This document shows, in pieces, positions 32,620 to 41,791 of a stretch of 64,000 nt of DNA. Each line of letters begins with the position of its first letter. Within the stretch, counting starts at the first letter, position 1. The stretch is from Armatimonadota bacterium (GTDB taxonomy: Bacteria; Armatimonadota; UBA5829), in NCBI GenBank assembly GCA_023474015.1, contig JAMCYN010000063.1:14662-78661 (forward strand), in the 5' to 3' direction. A model generated the notes under the pieces. The model did not search any database and was not told the origin of the DNA. It saw only the letters and a program-made list of their open reading frames with translations. Position numbers and translations under genes: made by a program.

Positions 32620-33165
32620 TCAGAACACCTTGCCGAACTTGGCCATCGTCTTGAAGCCGCGGTCGCGGTCGGCGAGGATCGGGTCGTCGTCGGGCCAGGG
32701 AATCCCCGCCGAGTTCCAGAGGATGCCTGTGTCGGACTCCGGCGCATAGGCCGTGGAGACATTATAGACCATTATTGCCTCGTCACTGGTCACGTAGAAC
32801 CCGTGAGCGCATCCCTTGGGCACATAGACCATGTTGCACGCCTCGTCATCCAGCTTCAACAGCACATGCTGACCATAGCTTGGCGAATCGCCTCGCAGGT
32901 CGACAACGGCATCGAGCACCTCGCCCCGGACGCAGTAGACGATCTTGTTGTGATCGTGCGGTGGGAGTTGAAAATGGAGACCCCGCAGGACCCCTTTGGT
33001 GGACACGGAGTAGTACTCCTCGGCGAAGTCCGTCTCCAGTCCGTGCTCCCGGAAAAGCTCCGCGTGGAAAGTCTTGACGAACCTCCCGCGCGCGTCTTTG
33101 CGCACCACGGGCTTTATTTCAAGGCAGCCCGATATGGCGGTCGGAACGAACTCCATGATCGTCAC
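32620..33165 (-). CDS. dTDP-4-dehydrorhamnose 3,5-epimerase-like (RmlC/AscE type)
   Basis: 181 residues, cupin fold. [13 protein letters not shown], the catalytic-His motif [27 protein letters not shown] and the C-terminal [14 protein letters not shown] match the RmlC family. The GTG at 33165 overlaps the rfbH stop as GTGA with GGAG just upstream; an ATG three codons on is the alternative. Sitting directly after rfbH and with no rmlA/B/D in the window, it more likely epimerises a CDP-4-keto-3,6-dideoxyhexose (ascarylose route) than dTDP-4-keto-rhamnose. Family is sure, substrate inferred. Confidence 0.85.
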   Translation of the reverse strand: MTIMEFVPTAISGCLEIKPVVRKDARGRFVKTFHAELFREHGLETDFAEEYYSVSTKGVLRGLHFQLPPHDHNKIVYCVRGEVLDAVVDLRGDSPSYGQHVLLKLDDEACNMVYVPKGCAHGFYVTSDEAIMVYNVSTAYAPESDTGILWNSAGIPWPDDDPILADRDRGFKTMAKFGKVF

Positions 33166-34478
33166 TCGTGCTCCGAGCAGAATGCACGGAACGTGTTGAT
33201 GACGTAGTCCATCTTAGGTCTGTCCAGGCCTTGGTAGACCCCGATCCAGAAGACCTGGTTCATAACGAAGTCCGTGTTTGCCAGATCGCCGATTACGCGG
33301 TACGGCACGTCCTTGTAGGCGGGCTGGCGAGTCAGGTTGCCGCCGAACAGCAGCCGTGTGCCGATCTTGCTTGCATCCAGCCGTCTAATGATCTTGTCAC
33401 GATTGAAAGGCGCGTCGGTCCTGACCGCCAGCGGGAAGCCGAACCAGCTTGGCTCCGAGCCGGGCGTTGGCTCCGGCAGGATGAAGTATTTTTCGACCGA
33501 GCGGAGGCCGTCGTGCAGATATTGGAAGTTGCGAGCCCTCGCCTCCCCGAACCCATGAAGTTTTTTAAGCTGCGACACGCCGACAGCGGCCTGCATGTCC
33601 GTCACTTTCAAATTGTATCCGATCTCGGAATAAGTGAACTTGTGATCGTAGCCGTAGGGCAGATCGCCGAGTTTCCAGTCAAACCGCTTGGCGCAGGTAT
33701 TGTCCTGGCCGGTTCCGCACCAGCAGTCGCGCCCCCAGTCCCTGAACGATTCTATCAGCTTCTTGAGCTGCGGATCGCTCGTGAGGACTGCTCCGCCCTC
33801 GCCCATCGTGATGTGGTGGGCCGGATAGAAGCTGGTGGTGGCGATATCGCCGAAGGTAGCGCACTTCTTGCCCTGGAACGACGCCCCGACCGCGTCGCAA
33901 CAGTCCTCGATCAGCCACAGGTTGTGGCGTTTCGCGAAGTCCTTGACGGCCACCACGTCGAACGGATTACCGAGGGTGTGCGCGATGATGATCGCCTTAG
34001 TTTTCGGACTGAGCGCGCTTTCGAGCTGCGAAACGTCCACGTTGTAGTTCGGGATCGTGACATCGAGGAACACCGGCACGCAGCCGTTCTGGATGATTGG
34101 GTTGATCGTGGTCGGGAAGCCCGCCGCGACCGTTATCACCTCGTCCCCACGGCACAGGCGGCGCTCGCCAAGCGTCGGCGAAGTGAGGCACGACACGGCG
34201 AGCAGGTTTGCGCTGGAGCCGGAGTTCGTGAGCAGCGCAAACTGCGTGCCCATCTCCTGGGCGAATGCCGCCTCGAACTCCTGTGCGTATCTGCCGGTGG
34301 TCAGCCAAAAATCCAGCGAGGCATCGACCAGGTGCGCGAGGTCATCGCCGTCGAATACCTTGCCGTTAACGGGCACCGAATCCTTGCCCGGCACAAAATC
34401 TTTGGCGGGCCAATTCTCCCTATAATACTCCCGGGTCAGTTCGAGTATCTTATCGCGCAGATCGTTCTTCTGGCTCAT
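33162..34478 (-). CDS. rfbH: CDP-4-dehydro-6-deoxyglucose 3-dehydratase (RfbH/E1)
   Basis: 438 residues, as usual for the family. DegT-fold enzyme that removes the 3-hydroxyl using PMP and a 2Fe-2S cluster. The residue that is lysine in aminotransferases is histidine here ([15 protein letters not shown]), the E1 hallmark. Cysteines for the cluster are visible in [12 protein letters not shown] and [15 protein letters not shown] lies after GGAGACGTGA. Flanked by an SDR and rfbF upstream and an RmlC-like epimerase downstream. It needs a reductase partner (E3/RfbI), which is not seen in this window. Confidence 0.93.
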   Translation of the reverse strand: MSQKNDLRDKILELTREYYRENWPAKDFVPGKDSVPVNGKVFDGDDLAHLVDASLDFWLTTGRYAQEFEAAFAQEMGTQFALLTNSGSSANLLAVSCLTSPTLGERRLCRGDEVITVAAGFPTTINPIIQNGCVPVFLDVTIPNYNVDVSQLESALSPKTKAIIIAHTLGNPFDVVAVKDFAKRHNLWLIEDCCDAVGASFQGKKCATFGDIATTSFYPAHHITMGEGGAVLTSDPQLKKLIESFRDWGRDCWCGTGQDNTCAKRFDWKLGDLPYGYDHKFTYSEIGYNLKVTDMQAAVGVSQLKKLHGFGEARARNFQYLHDGLRSVEKYFILPEPTPGSEPSWFGFPLAVRTDAPFNRDKIIRRLDASKIGTRLLFGGNLTRQPAYKDVPYRVIGDLANTDFVMNQVFWIGVYQGLDRPKMDYVINTFRAFCSEHE

Positions 34479-34489
34479 TCACGTCTCCA

Positions 34490-35533
34490 TTATACGCTGA
34501 CAGTCGCATCCCATCTCAGATCGCCCACCAGCCTGCCCGAGTCGAGCAGGTGCTTGAGCTGGTTCAGTCGGATATACTTGCGGCCCTGGAAATCTTCGGG
34601 CTTCAGGTCCACGCTCTTCACGGCCTCATAAAGCTCCTTCGCGCCGAGCTTCGCGTCCCACTTGGACTCGAACGCGGGGATCAGCCGTGTCAGCTTGCTG
34701 AAGTCTACCCGATAGTTGCGGGGGTCGGGGCCGCCCTGGCCCGCATATTCGATCTCGCAGCCGGGGACCGTCTCCCGGACGATTTCCGCCAGGTCTTTCA
34801 CCTGATAATTCTGGTTGTCGGCGCCGATATTGATAGCCTCATTGTGGGTGATTTCACGCGGGGCCGCGAGCACCCCCGCGAACGCGTTCGAGATATCCTC
34901 TATATGTACTATAGGCCGCCAGGGGGTACCGTCACTCATAATCTTGACTTTGCCGGTGGTGTATGCCCAGCAGACGAGGTTATTGAGCACGATGTCGGCG
35001 CGCAGCCGGGGCGAGACGCCGTAGGCGGTGGCGTTGCGCATATAGACCGGCGAGAACGAATCATCCGCCAGCTCGGCGATGTCTTTCTCGGCCTTCACTT
35101 TCGAGATCGCATACGCGGTCAGCGGCTTGAGATCAGCTTCCTCGGTGAGAATGCTGTCACCCGACGCGCCATACATGCTGCAAGAGGACGAGTACAGGTA
35201 ACGCGGCACGCCCGCCTCCTTCGCGGCGCGGGCAAGGCTGACCGAGGCGTGCTGGTTGATATCGTAGGTCCAGCCGGTGTCGAAGTCGCCCAGAGGGTCG
35301 TTGCTCAGCGCGGCCAGGTGGATGACCGCGTCCAGGCCCTTCAAGTCCTCGGCGGTGACATCGCGAATGTCTTTGCGAATGGTCGGGATCGCCTCGCATG
35401 AGCCGTCCGGCCCCAGGGTGCAATCTTCATAGAAATAGGTGTCCAGCCCAACGACCTCATGTCCCGCTTTCTTCATAACGGGAACCATGACTGAACCGAT
35501 GTAGCCGTTGTGGCCGGTTATCAATGCGCGCAT
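34490..35533 (-). CDS. NAD-dependent SDR acting on a CDP-sugar, role uncertain
   Basis: 347 residues, ATG 5 nt after GGAGGCTAGT. Rossmann motif ITGHNGYIGS, HLAALSNDPLGDFD, SSSCSMYGASG and catalytic YAISK; ends with YIRLNQLKHLLDSGRL. In its place one expects CDP-glucose 4,6-dehydratase (RfbG), but the typical GHTGFKG start is replaced by GHNGYIG and the body is closer to epimerases/reductases. It could perform the dehydratase step or the final 4-keto reduction. It lies between rfbF and rfbH with only short spacers, so it surely belongs to that pathway. Confidence 0.8.
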   Translation of the reverse strand: MRALITGHNGYIGSVMVPVMKKAGHEVVGLDTYFYEDCTLGPDGSCEAIPTIRKDIRDVTAEDLKGLDAVIHLAALSNDPLGDFDTGWTYDINQHASVSLARAAKEAGVPRYLYSSSCSMYGASGDSILTEEADLKPLTAYAISKVKAEKDIAELADDSFSPVYMRNATAYGVSPRLRADIVLNNLVCWAYTTGKVKIMSDGTPWRPIVHIEDISNAFAGVLAAPREITHNEAINIGADNQNYQVKDLAEIVRETVPGCEIEYAGQGGPDPRNYRVDFSKLTRLIPAFESKWDAKLGAKELYEAVKSVDLKPEDFQGRKYIRLNQLKHLLDSGRLVGDLRWDATVSV

Positions 35534-35534
35534 A

Positions 35535-36308
35535 CTAGCCTCCCCAAGTTTTCCACGGAGCCTGGCCGGACCCCCACAGCGACTCGAGAATTCGCTTCTC
35601 TCGCAGAGTGTCCATCGGGAGCCAGAACCCGTCGTGTTTGAATGCCATCAGTTGGCCGTCGTTTGCTAGCCGTTCGAGCGGCGCGGCTTCCCAGGCCGTC
35701 GGGTCGCCGTCGATGTAGTCCAGGACCTTCGGCTCCAGCACAAAGAAGCCGCCATTTATCCAGCCCTCTCCGGTCTGGGGCTTCTCGGTGAAGTCCGCCA
35801 CGCGGTCGCCATCGAATACCATGCCGCCGAACCGGGCCGGAGGGCGCACGGCCGTAACCGTTGCCAGCTTGCCGTGGGACTTGTGGAACTCGACCAGGGC
35901 CGTTATATCCACGTCGCTCAGGCCGTCGCCATAGGTCATCATGAAAGTTTCTTTGCCGATCCAGTCGCGCAGCCGTCGCACCCGCCCGCCGGTCTGGGTC
36001 TCGGAGCCGGTATCGACCAGGTGGACCTTCCAGCAGGGTTGGCGGCCGTCGTGGACGGTGGTCTTCCCCTTATCGAGATCGACCGTGAGATCGTTGTTGG
36101 ATGCGTAGAAGTTGAGGAAATACTCTTTGATGATTTCGCCCTTATAGCCGAGCGCCACGATGAACTCGCAGAACCCGTGGTGGGCGAAGATGTTCATGAT
36201 GTGCCAGAGAATCGGCTTCCCACCGATCTCGACCATCGGCTTGGGCCTAACCGTGGTCTCTTCTGACAACCTTGTGCCCAAACCACCAGCCAGAATAACT
36301 GTCTTCAT
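35535..36308 (-). CDS. rfbF: Glucose-1-phosphate cytidylyltransferase
   Basis: 257 residues, exactly the usual length. Makes CDP-glucose from CTP and glucose-1-phosphate, the first step to CDP-dideoxyhexoses. Signature VILAGGLGTRLSEET at 4-18, RPKPMVEIGGKPILWHI, the metal site MTYGDGLSDVDI and FTEKPQTGEGWINGGFF. Start is the ATG at 36308 (MKTVIL); five codons of further open frame lack support. First gene of a four-gene set with a strong promoter 50 nt upstream. Confidence 0.93.
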   Translation of the reverse strand: MKTVILAGGLGTRLSEETTVRPKPMVEIGGKPILWHIMNIFAHHGFCEFIVALGYKGEIIKEYFLNFYASNNDLTVDLDKGKTTVHDGRQPCWKVHLVDTGSETQTGGRVRRLRDWIGKETFMMTYGDGLSDVDITALVEFHKSHGKLATVTAVRPPARFGGMVFDGDRVADFTEKPQTGEGWINGGFFVLEPKVLDYIDGDPTAWEAAPLERLANDGQLMAFKHDGFWLPMDTLREKRILESLWGSGQAPWKTWGG

Positions 36309-36359
36309 CCGCCGCCTTCTCAAGACTACTGCGTTCGGCCTCCATGGCCGCTTGGCGAA

Positions 36360-36388
36360 AGTATAGCAAAATACCGCAACTAACGCAA
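36360..36388 (-). promoter_or_regulatory. Promoter of the rfbF-rfbH operon
   Basis: On the minus strand TTGCGT (36388-36383), a 17-nt spacer and TATACT (36365-36360), with TGC just before the -10 (extended -10). The transcript would start about 45 nt before the rfbF ATG. The rest of the spacer to 36551 shows nothing recognisable. Confidence 0.65.
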
Positions 36389-36551
36389 CCAGCGCGCGGG
36401 GCGCATCTAAATTTCCAAGCGATCAAATCTGCTCAATCTGGAGTCCCTGGAGAGGGACATTCCGTAATAAGTATTGGAGGATTTCAGTCACATGTTGTTC
36501 ACGAGGAGGATGTTGAGCGTGGATTGGCTTACCGGGCGGACGAATTCATGC

Positions 36552-37745
36552 TCAGTGCCCTGTCCGTTCGAGAGGGATCTTAACGCTCTTCTTGACGGCC
36601 TGAATCTCCTGCCGCGACGACACTACGCCGTCCGGGGGCGTGCTGTCGGCAACGAGCGAGAAGTCTTGAGTCTTGTTGCCCCCGGCAGAGAGCGCGACAC
36701 TCGACTCGACCGGCAGATAGCTGCTCCGGCATACTCTGAGCGTTCTCGTCCCAGGAGGCATTTGCAGCGAGTAGCTGCCGTCGGATGCCGTTGTAGTCGA
36801 ATACGAGTTGTCCATCGTGGCAACACTCGCTCCGGCAATGGGGTTATTTCCGGCTTGACTCGAAGTCACCTTGCCCTTCACCAGTCCGTTGAGCGTGTCC
36901 TGGAAGTACGGCTTGTAGAAGGCCTCCGTTGCAACCGCGCAGATCATATTATACCCGGTCTGGTTGAGATGTATGGGGTCGTTTCCATTCATATATTGCA
37001 TCGGAGTCGGAAGAGTCACATTGCCGCCCGGAAACGGGCTGAAGTTCGGCCACTGACCCGGCGCCGCGCTCGATGTCCCTCCGGCAACCTGCGCTGTCCC
37101 AAAACACTGAACGTAGTGAATACGCGGACTGCGCTCGGTGAGGTCTCGCTTCCGGCTCTCAAGGCCCAGGAATAGCCTGTTTATCTGTTCGGGAGTCGGC
37201 TGACCCAGCAAGAGCCACATCTTACCGGCGGCGCCTGAGGGGTCCGCGGTCGCGGTATCACACAGGTTGAGATAGTCATAGCCATGAATGACCACGTGAA
37301 TGGATGGCCGCACGTTCAGGCAGTAATCGCAAATGCTTGCCAGGTTGTCCCGCACCCCGTCGAGCATTGCATTGGTCCGCGCCTGGGTCCAACTCGTCCG
37401 CCAGTTCCACACATCATTGCCGCCAAGCACCAGATTCACACAGTCAATGGACGGGTTTGCATTCAACTGCGCGCCTATCACCGCAAGGTTCGCGGGCTGC
37501 ATCCAGTAGGACGCGGTGGTTCCGCCGATGGCGGTGTTCGTGCCGTCTTCCTCAATGCCCGATACGCCCATGGCGGTGAACGCGGTCCGCAAAGACTTGT
37601 GTTGCCACATCAGGGCTGCCCAACTGTCGCCGACAATCTGCACGCGCTTGGTCGCCGCGTGCGCGGACGTTACCGAGAGCACAATGGCCAAGACCACGAG
37701 CACTCGAAATGCTCTTATCATCAGTTTCAGTGAAGCTCCTTTCAT
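36552..37745 (-). CDS. Secreted SGNH-type hydrolase with carboxypeptidase-regulatory-like domain
   Basis: 397 residues. Signal peptide within 1-31 (VLVVLAIVLSVTSAHA). SGNH catalytic blocks: VQIVGDSWAAL (Ser), LVLGGNDVW (Asn) and GNDPIHLNQTGYN (Asp-His), giving a lipase/esterase-type fold that often deacetylates polysaccharides. From about residue 295 an Ig-like CarboxypepD_reg module (GNNPIAGASVATMDN, DGSYSLQMPPG) follows. The start is uncertain: ATG 37745 or the internal ATG at 37721. Placed next to the polysaccharide locus, so glycan deacylation outside the cell is possible. Confidence 0.75.
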   Translation of the reverse strand: MKGASLKLMIRAFRVLVVLAIVLSVTSAHAATKRVQIVGDSWAALMWQHKSLRTAFTAMGVSGIEEDGTNTAIGGTTASYWMQPANLAVIGAQLNANPSIDCVNLVLGGNDVWNWRTSWTQARTNAMLDGVRDNLASICDYCLNVRPSIHVVIHGYDYLNLCDTATADPSGAAGKMWLLLGQPTPEQINRLFLGLESRKRDLTERSPRIHYVQCFGTAQVAGGTSSAAPGQWPNFSPFPGGNVTLPTPMQYMNGNDPIHLNQTGYNMICAVATEAFYKPYFQDTLNGLVKGKVTSSQAGNNPIAGASVATMDNSYSTTTASDGSYSLQMPPGTRTLRVCRSSYLPVESSVALSAGGNKTQDFSLVADSTPPDGVVSSRQEIQAVKKSVKIPLERTGH

Positions 37746-37790
37746 CAACTCATCGTCGGGCGCGTGCGACGAACGCTACTCTATCGCCGC

Positions 37791-40559
37791 TCAGTCGAAC
37801 GTATCGATATCGCCGATTTTGCGAACCAGTATCAAGCGGCATATGCGGCCGCCTTCCACATAGCAAGAGCTTATCCCCGTCACCGCAACGTACTTATCAA
37901 CATCGGGGACGAGCGCGCCGCCGGCAACAACAACCTTAACTTCGTCGCCCGAACCGTCACTCATTTTGAAGCTGCCGGCGTCCTTGAAACTCACCTTGCC
38001 CCACGTGCGAACAAGCAGTCCGATATTGTTTAGCCCGGCCCCATCGGTTACTCCGCTCTGGCCTCTGAACGGATCGACGCCATACCGCCAGTCACTCCCG
38101 CCGATATACTTCGCGGCCATGCCTACAGGGTTGATGTAGAGGTTTCCGCTTACTACCGACATGGTAGCATTAATCCACCTGCGATAGTCCGAATCAGTGT
38201 TCAGCCATCCGCCGACGTCCACCAGATTTCCGATCGCCAAACCGGCGGGAATACCTCCGATGGGCTTGACGATGATCCCGGACGACCTGTTCGATTCCTC
38301 CACACTCAAGCTGTCGCTAAAGACTGCTGTCACTGCTTTGGCAGCCAGGCCCACTGATTTCATCTCGTTAAGCGCCTTGGCCGTCCCAATGTCGATGCCG
38401 GGGTGCTCGGCAATAACTATCCCGTCGCTGCTCAAGGTCCACGCGCTCAGATTGCCCGCGTTGTCTTTCGCCTGCACGCGGCAGTAGCAGGCATTGCCGA
38501 CTGAGCTCGTTACGGTCTTTGTTGTGTTCACTACATAGCCATCGAAAATGTTGTTTCCGTCTGGGATAGTCCCGATTTGGCAGTTATAACCCGCCGTTCC
38601 AGAGCCCGAATCGGTCGATGCCTGCCAGTTGAACGTAACCGATGTGCTTGCAGTGTAAGCGCCCGCGTCCGTCGGCGCGCCGGGAACAGACGGCAATACC
38701 GTATCCACGATTATAGAGTCAATGAGGGTCGTCATGTTCCCCGCGGCATCTTTGCACTGAACGTAGACGTACCTGGTCCCGTCGCCGGATGCCAGCGTCC
38801 AGGACTTGCTCGCCGCGTAAGGCTCCCAATCGCTCCATGTAACTCCGTTAGAAAACCTCATCTGGGATACGCCGCTTCCCGTGTCCGCGGCCGAAAGCGT
38901 GAGTATTACGTCAGTGGAGTTGGTGGCGGCAGCCCCGGAGTTGATTGAAATGCTGCCCGTCGGCGCGGTAGTGTCCAGGATTATCGTGTCGCTGTAGAGC
39001 GGCGATATGGTCCCGACTGCGTCCTTGTAGCGGACGTATACTTTCTTGGTCCCGTCGCCGGATGTCAGAGTCCACACCTTGTTCGTCCCGTATGCCTCCC
39101 AATTGGACCAGGCCAGATTGTCGTTGCTGAACTTCATTTCGGTCACGCCCTTGTCGTCCGACGCGGACAGGTTCAGCGGGGCCGAAGCCGAAATAGCATA
39201 TTGTGCACCTGAGTTGATGCTGATGCTCCCTGTGGGCGCGGACAGATCGAAGCCGCCCGTGTTCATACAGAAGAGATCGCCGGTGCCGCCGGGCAGGTTC
39301 AAATGCAGTTCGTGGTTCGTAAGGTTCATCGTTTCCTGCTGGCCGGTGGAGCGGTTCAGACGCGAAATCTGGTTGACCGTAGCGTCAAAAGTGACCGTGA
39401 AATTGAGGCTTGCCGATGATGCCGAGAGTGTTGGGCCGCAATACTGGTTAGACAACATGAAGTACTGCCGTCCCGTGTCGTCGGTGAACAGGCCGATGAG
39501 GCCGTCTTTTGCGTTGCCGATTTGTCCGCTGTCCACAGCCACGTTGGTAATAAGGCTGTTTCCTCCGGCTCCATAGACCCATATGCTCATGCTGTTGGGG
39601 ATTCTGTTGGTTGTGTAGGGCCATGAGCCATGCCTTCCGGGCACGTAGCGCACATCAGTGCTGTTCAGATAACGCAACACCTTCCCCAAGTTCGACACTT
39701 CAGGGTTCATTGCCTGGGCGGCGTAGTACATTGAGGTAGGCACATCCCCACTCAAGATTAGCGAGGTGATGAGGTCAGGGTTTGCCGTTTGAAAAGCATC
39801 CCATAGGAAGTAACTTATCCCCTTGCACCCCGCGGCCAGACCTGAATACACATCCATTCGCATCTCGGACTCACTCGGCTCCCTGGCGTAATAAGTGGCG
39901 CCGGCCGGAGCACTGTAGGTCTGTTTCCAAATTAATAAGGGGATATTATACTGCTGCGCCTTGCTTCTATAGCCCATCAGCGCGTAGAAGTGATAGTCGC
40001 TGTAGGAGTCGTAGGTCCATGGAACTCCCGAGTTTGAGTTAAAAACATAGAAGTCGTACATCAGTGCGTCTGGTCCGACCGTCTGAATCACATTGTCAAT
40101 ATATGATGGGTCATAACCACAAACGTTGATGTAGATCAGTGAATTGGGGCGGTTACTCTTAAACCAGTTGGCGGCCGAGGCGATTCCCGGCAGTATGCTG
40201 GGCGATGGTTCGTCAAACAGATACCACCCATCTTCTCCGTATGGAGTGCTAAGGGTGTTCACCGTGTTTATCATCGCGGAGGTCAACGAAGATGCCTGTA
40301 TGGTGAAGTGCCACGGAAGACCATTATTCCTCACAGCCTGACAAAGACTCACGTCCGAAAACCAGACGTGCACTGAGTTCATATTGCACGCTCTGTAAAG
40401 CGTCGAATTCCACGGCAGGTGAGCGACGAGAGCCGAGACCATGAACGGACGACTCCGCACCCACTCTTCACCGGGTTCAGTGGGGCGCGATTGTGCCATT
40501 GGACACAGTACCACATTTATCATGATAACCGCGAAAGCAAAAAAAGAACTTCTGATCAC
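37791..40559 (-). CDS. Large secreted glycosidase-like protein with Ig-like repeats
   Basis: 922 residues from a GTG 8 nt after AGGAGGGT; signal peptide IRSSFFAFAVIMINVVLC...AQS. Residues about 40-320 look like a TIM-barrel glycosidase-like domain (DGWYLFDEPSPS with a possible acid Glu, LLIWKQTY, GISYFLWDAF). Two similar beta-sandwich repeats of about 90 residues follow (both beginning APTGSISINSGA and containing YVRYKDA/YVQCKDA), then an Fn3-like module and a C-terminal OB-like domain with NNIGLLVRTWGKV. That last domain is one I associate with Armatimonadota secreted proteins. Activity is not established. Confidence 0.7.
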   Translation of the reverse strand: MIRSSFFAFAVIMINVVLCPMAQSRPTEPGEEWVRSRPFMVSALVAHLPWNSTLYRACNMNSVHVWFSDVSLCQAVRNNGLPWHFTIQASSLTSAMINTVNTLSTPYGEDGWYLFDEPSPSILPGIASAANWFKSNRPNSLIYINVCGYDPSYIDNVIQTVGPDALMYDFYVFNSNSGVPWTYDSYSDYHFYALMGYRSKAQQYNIPLLIWKQTYSAPAGATYYAREPSESEMRMDVYSGLAAGCKGISYFLWDAFQTANPDLITSLILSGDVPTSMYYAAQAMNPEVSNLGKVLRYLNSTDVRYVPGRHGSWPYTTNRIPNSMSIWVYGAGGNSLITNVAVDSGQIGNAKDGLIGLFTDDTGRQYFMLSNQYCGPTLSASSASLNFTVTFDATVNQISRLNRSTGQQETMNLTNHELHLNLPGGTGDLFCMNTGGFDLSAPTGSISINSGAQYAISASAPLNLSASDDKGVTEMKFSNDNLAWSNWEAYGTNKVWTLTSGDGTKKVYVRYKDAVGTISPLYSDTIILDTTAPTGSISINSGAAATNSTDVILTLSAADTGSGVSQMRFSNGVTWSDWEPYAASKSWTLASGDGTRYVYVQCKDAAGNMTTLIDSIIVDTVLPSVPGAPTDAGAYTASTSVTFNWQASTDSGSGTAGYNCQIGTIPDGNNIFDGYVVNTTKTVTSSVGNACYCRVQAKDNAGNLSAWTLSSDGIVIAEHPGIDIGTAKALNEMKSVGLAAKAVTAVFSDSLSVEESNRSSGIIVKPIGGIPAGLAIGNLVDVGGWLNTDSDYRRWINATMSVVSGNLYINPVGMAAKYIGGSDWRYGVDPFRGQSGVTDGAGLNNIGLLVRTWGKVSFKDAGSFKMSDGSGDEVKVVVAGGALVPDVDKYVAVTGISSCYVEGGRICRLILVRKIGDIDTFD

Positions 40560-40672
40560 TTTCCACCCTCCTGTTTCATGAATCAAATAGCACGCCGCTT
40601 ACCTGGAACGCCACCTGTGTCCCGATGGCAATCGGGCTCAGCGTTCGTATCCGCTGTCGTTTGTTTGTACGC

Positions 40673-40678
40673 ATTATA
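40673..40678 (-). promoter_or_regulatory. Candidate -10 box for the large secreted protein gene
   Basis: A perfect TATAAT on the minus strand 114 nt before the GTG start. No clear -35 at the right distance. The leader between contains a small hairpin (CCCGATGGCAATCGGG, 40621-40636). Confidence 0.35.
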
Positions 40679-40774
40679 CCTTGTTTTATGCCAACTTGCA
40701 TGAAGTTATGCGGAAATAGGGTTATGCGAGTTGTCCCATTCTCCGTGAGCACCCTCGCGGTTAGAGCCTACAGG

Positions 40775-41419
40775 TCAAGCCCGGGGTTCGGTTTGGCTTT
40801 TAGCTTTGTCACTCAGTTTGTTCGCCAGGACCGTCGCGTCGACCAAAGCGTAGACTTGCAGCGAGACGGCGACGGAGGCGAAGATGACTGCCATCGGAGA
40901 GATGTTCTTGAGGTCGCTTATGCTCGGGGCGCAGAGGCTGAAGAAAAACCACGAGATCATACTCACAACGAAGATTATCGCACCCCTGGTGAATTGGCCG
41001 CAGTATATCTGCCCGAAGCCGGGGGCGGCGGAGAGCACCGCGGCGATGAATGGACTTCGGGGCGGAGGCGCGAACTTGGCGGGCTGGTCGGCCAAGTGCA
41101 GCAGAAGCTCCTGCTGGCGCTTACCCTCGGCAATCCGCAGAGTGACCTTCGCGTATTTCTCCTCGGCGGATGCGCGGGAGGCGTCCTCATGGAAGAGCTT
41201 CTTGTAGACCTCGGCGGCCTTCTCCAGTTGGCCCAGAGCGGCGAGCACATCGGCGGCGAACTCGCGCGCTTCGGCATCCTCGGGCCGTATCTTGAGCGCC
41301 TGCTGGACCGAAGCGGCCGCGCGCATGTAGTCCCCGCGCATACGCTCCACACGGGCGGCGCTTATGAAACGGTCGAACTCGGCCTGCTTTCTTACGTCGT
41401 CAAGGTCCTGAGGGTTCAT
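40775..41419 (-). CDS. TPR membrane protein
   Basis: 214 residues from an ATG overlapping the rsfS stop (ATGA). Residues 10-100 form two to three TPR helices (RMRGDYMRAAASVQQALKIRP, EKAAEVYKKLF). The C-terminal half has two membrane segments; AVLSAAPGFGQIYCGQFTRG matches the TM2/DUF5683-like motif PGxGQxYxG. It is coupled to rsfS, so co-expressed with nadD, LCP and rsfS. Role unknown; likely an envelope scaffold. Confidence 0.75.
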   Translation of the reverse strand: MNPQDLDDVRKQAEFDRFISAARVERMRGDYMRAAASVQQALKIRPEDAEAREFAADVLAALGQLEKAAEVYKKLFHEDASRASAEEKYAKVTLRIAEGKRQQELLLHLADQPAKFAPPPRSPFIAAVLSAAPGFGQIYCGQFTRGAIIFVVSMISWFFFSLCAPSISDLKNISPMAVIFASVAVSLQVYALVDATVLANKLSDKAKSQTEPRA

Positions 41420-41778
41420 TGTTCGGTTGAGGCGATCTCCAGCCTGACCACGGTCTGTTTCCAGAGGGATTCTATATCGTAGAACTCGCGCTCCTCGGCG
41501 GCGAATATGTGCACTACTATGTCGCCGTAGTCCACCAGCACCCACTTCGCCTGGGAATAGCCCTCGGCGTGGTCCTTGCGCAGACCGGCCTGCTTGCCGT
41601 CCACCAACAGACCGTCCGCAATGGCCTTGATGTGCGTGTTGGAGGTCCCGCCGCAGATAACAAAGTAATCTGCGAGAAGAGTGCGCCCGCTGACATCGAT
41701 CACCTCGATGTCGACGGCTTTCTTCTCGTCAAGTATTTTTCGGATTAGGTCCAGTTTGTCTTGTGTTTCGATGATCAA
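41416..41778 (-). CDS. rsfS: Ribosome silencing factor RsfS
   Basis: 120 residues. Binds ribosomal protein L14 and blocks subunit joining when nutrients are short. Seen: DIEVIDVSGRTLLADYFVICGGTSNTHIKAIAD (family core, about residues 22-54), then SQAKWVLVDYGDIVVHIFAAEEREFYDIESLW, the conserved C-terminal strand-helix. TTG start with AGGAG only 3 nt away, an unusually short spacing, so initiation may be weak. It sits downstream of nadD and the LCP gene, the common arrangement in several phyla. Confidence 0.92.
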   Translation of the reverse strand: MIIETQDKLDLIRKILDEKKAVDIEVIDVSGRTLLADYFVICGGTSNTHIKAIADGLLVDGKQAGLRKDHAEGYSQAKWVLVDYGDIVVHIFAAEEREFYDIESLWKQTVVRLEIASTEQ

Positions 41779-41791
41779 TAACTCCTGAGTC

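Noticed and set aside
33168..34631. 487-codon plus-strand frame opposite rfbH
   Set aside because: Antisense shadow in GC-rich DNA; rfbH is certain on the other strand.
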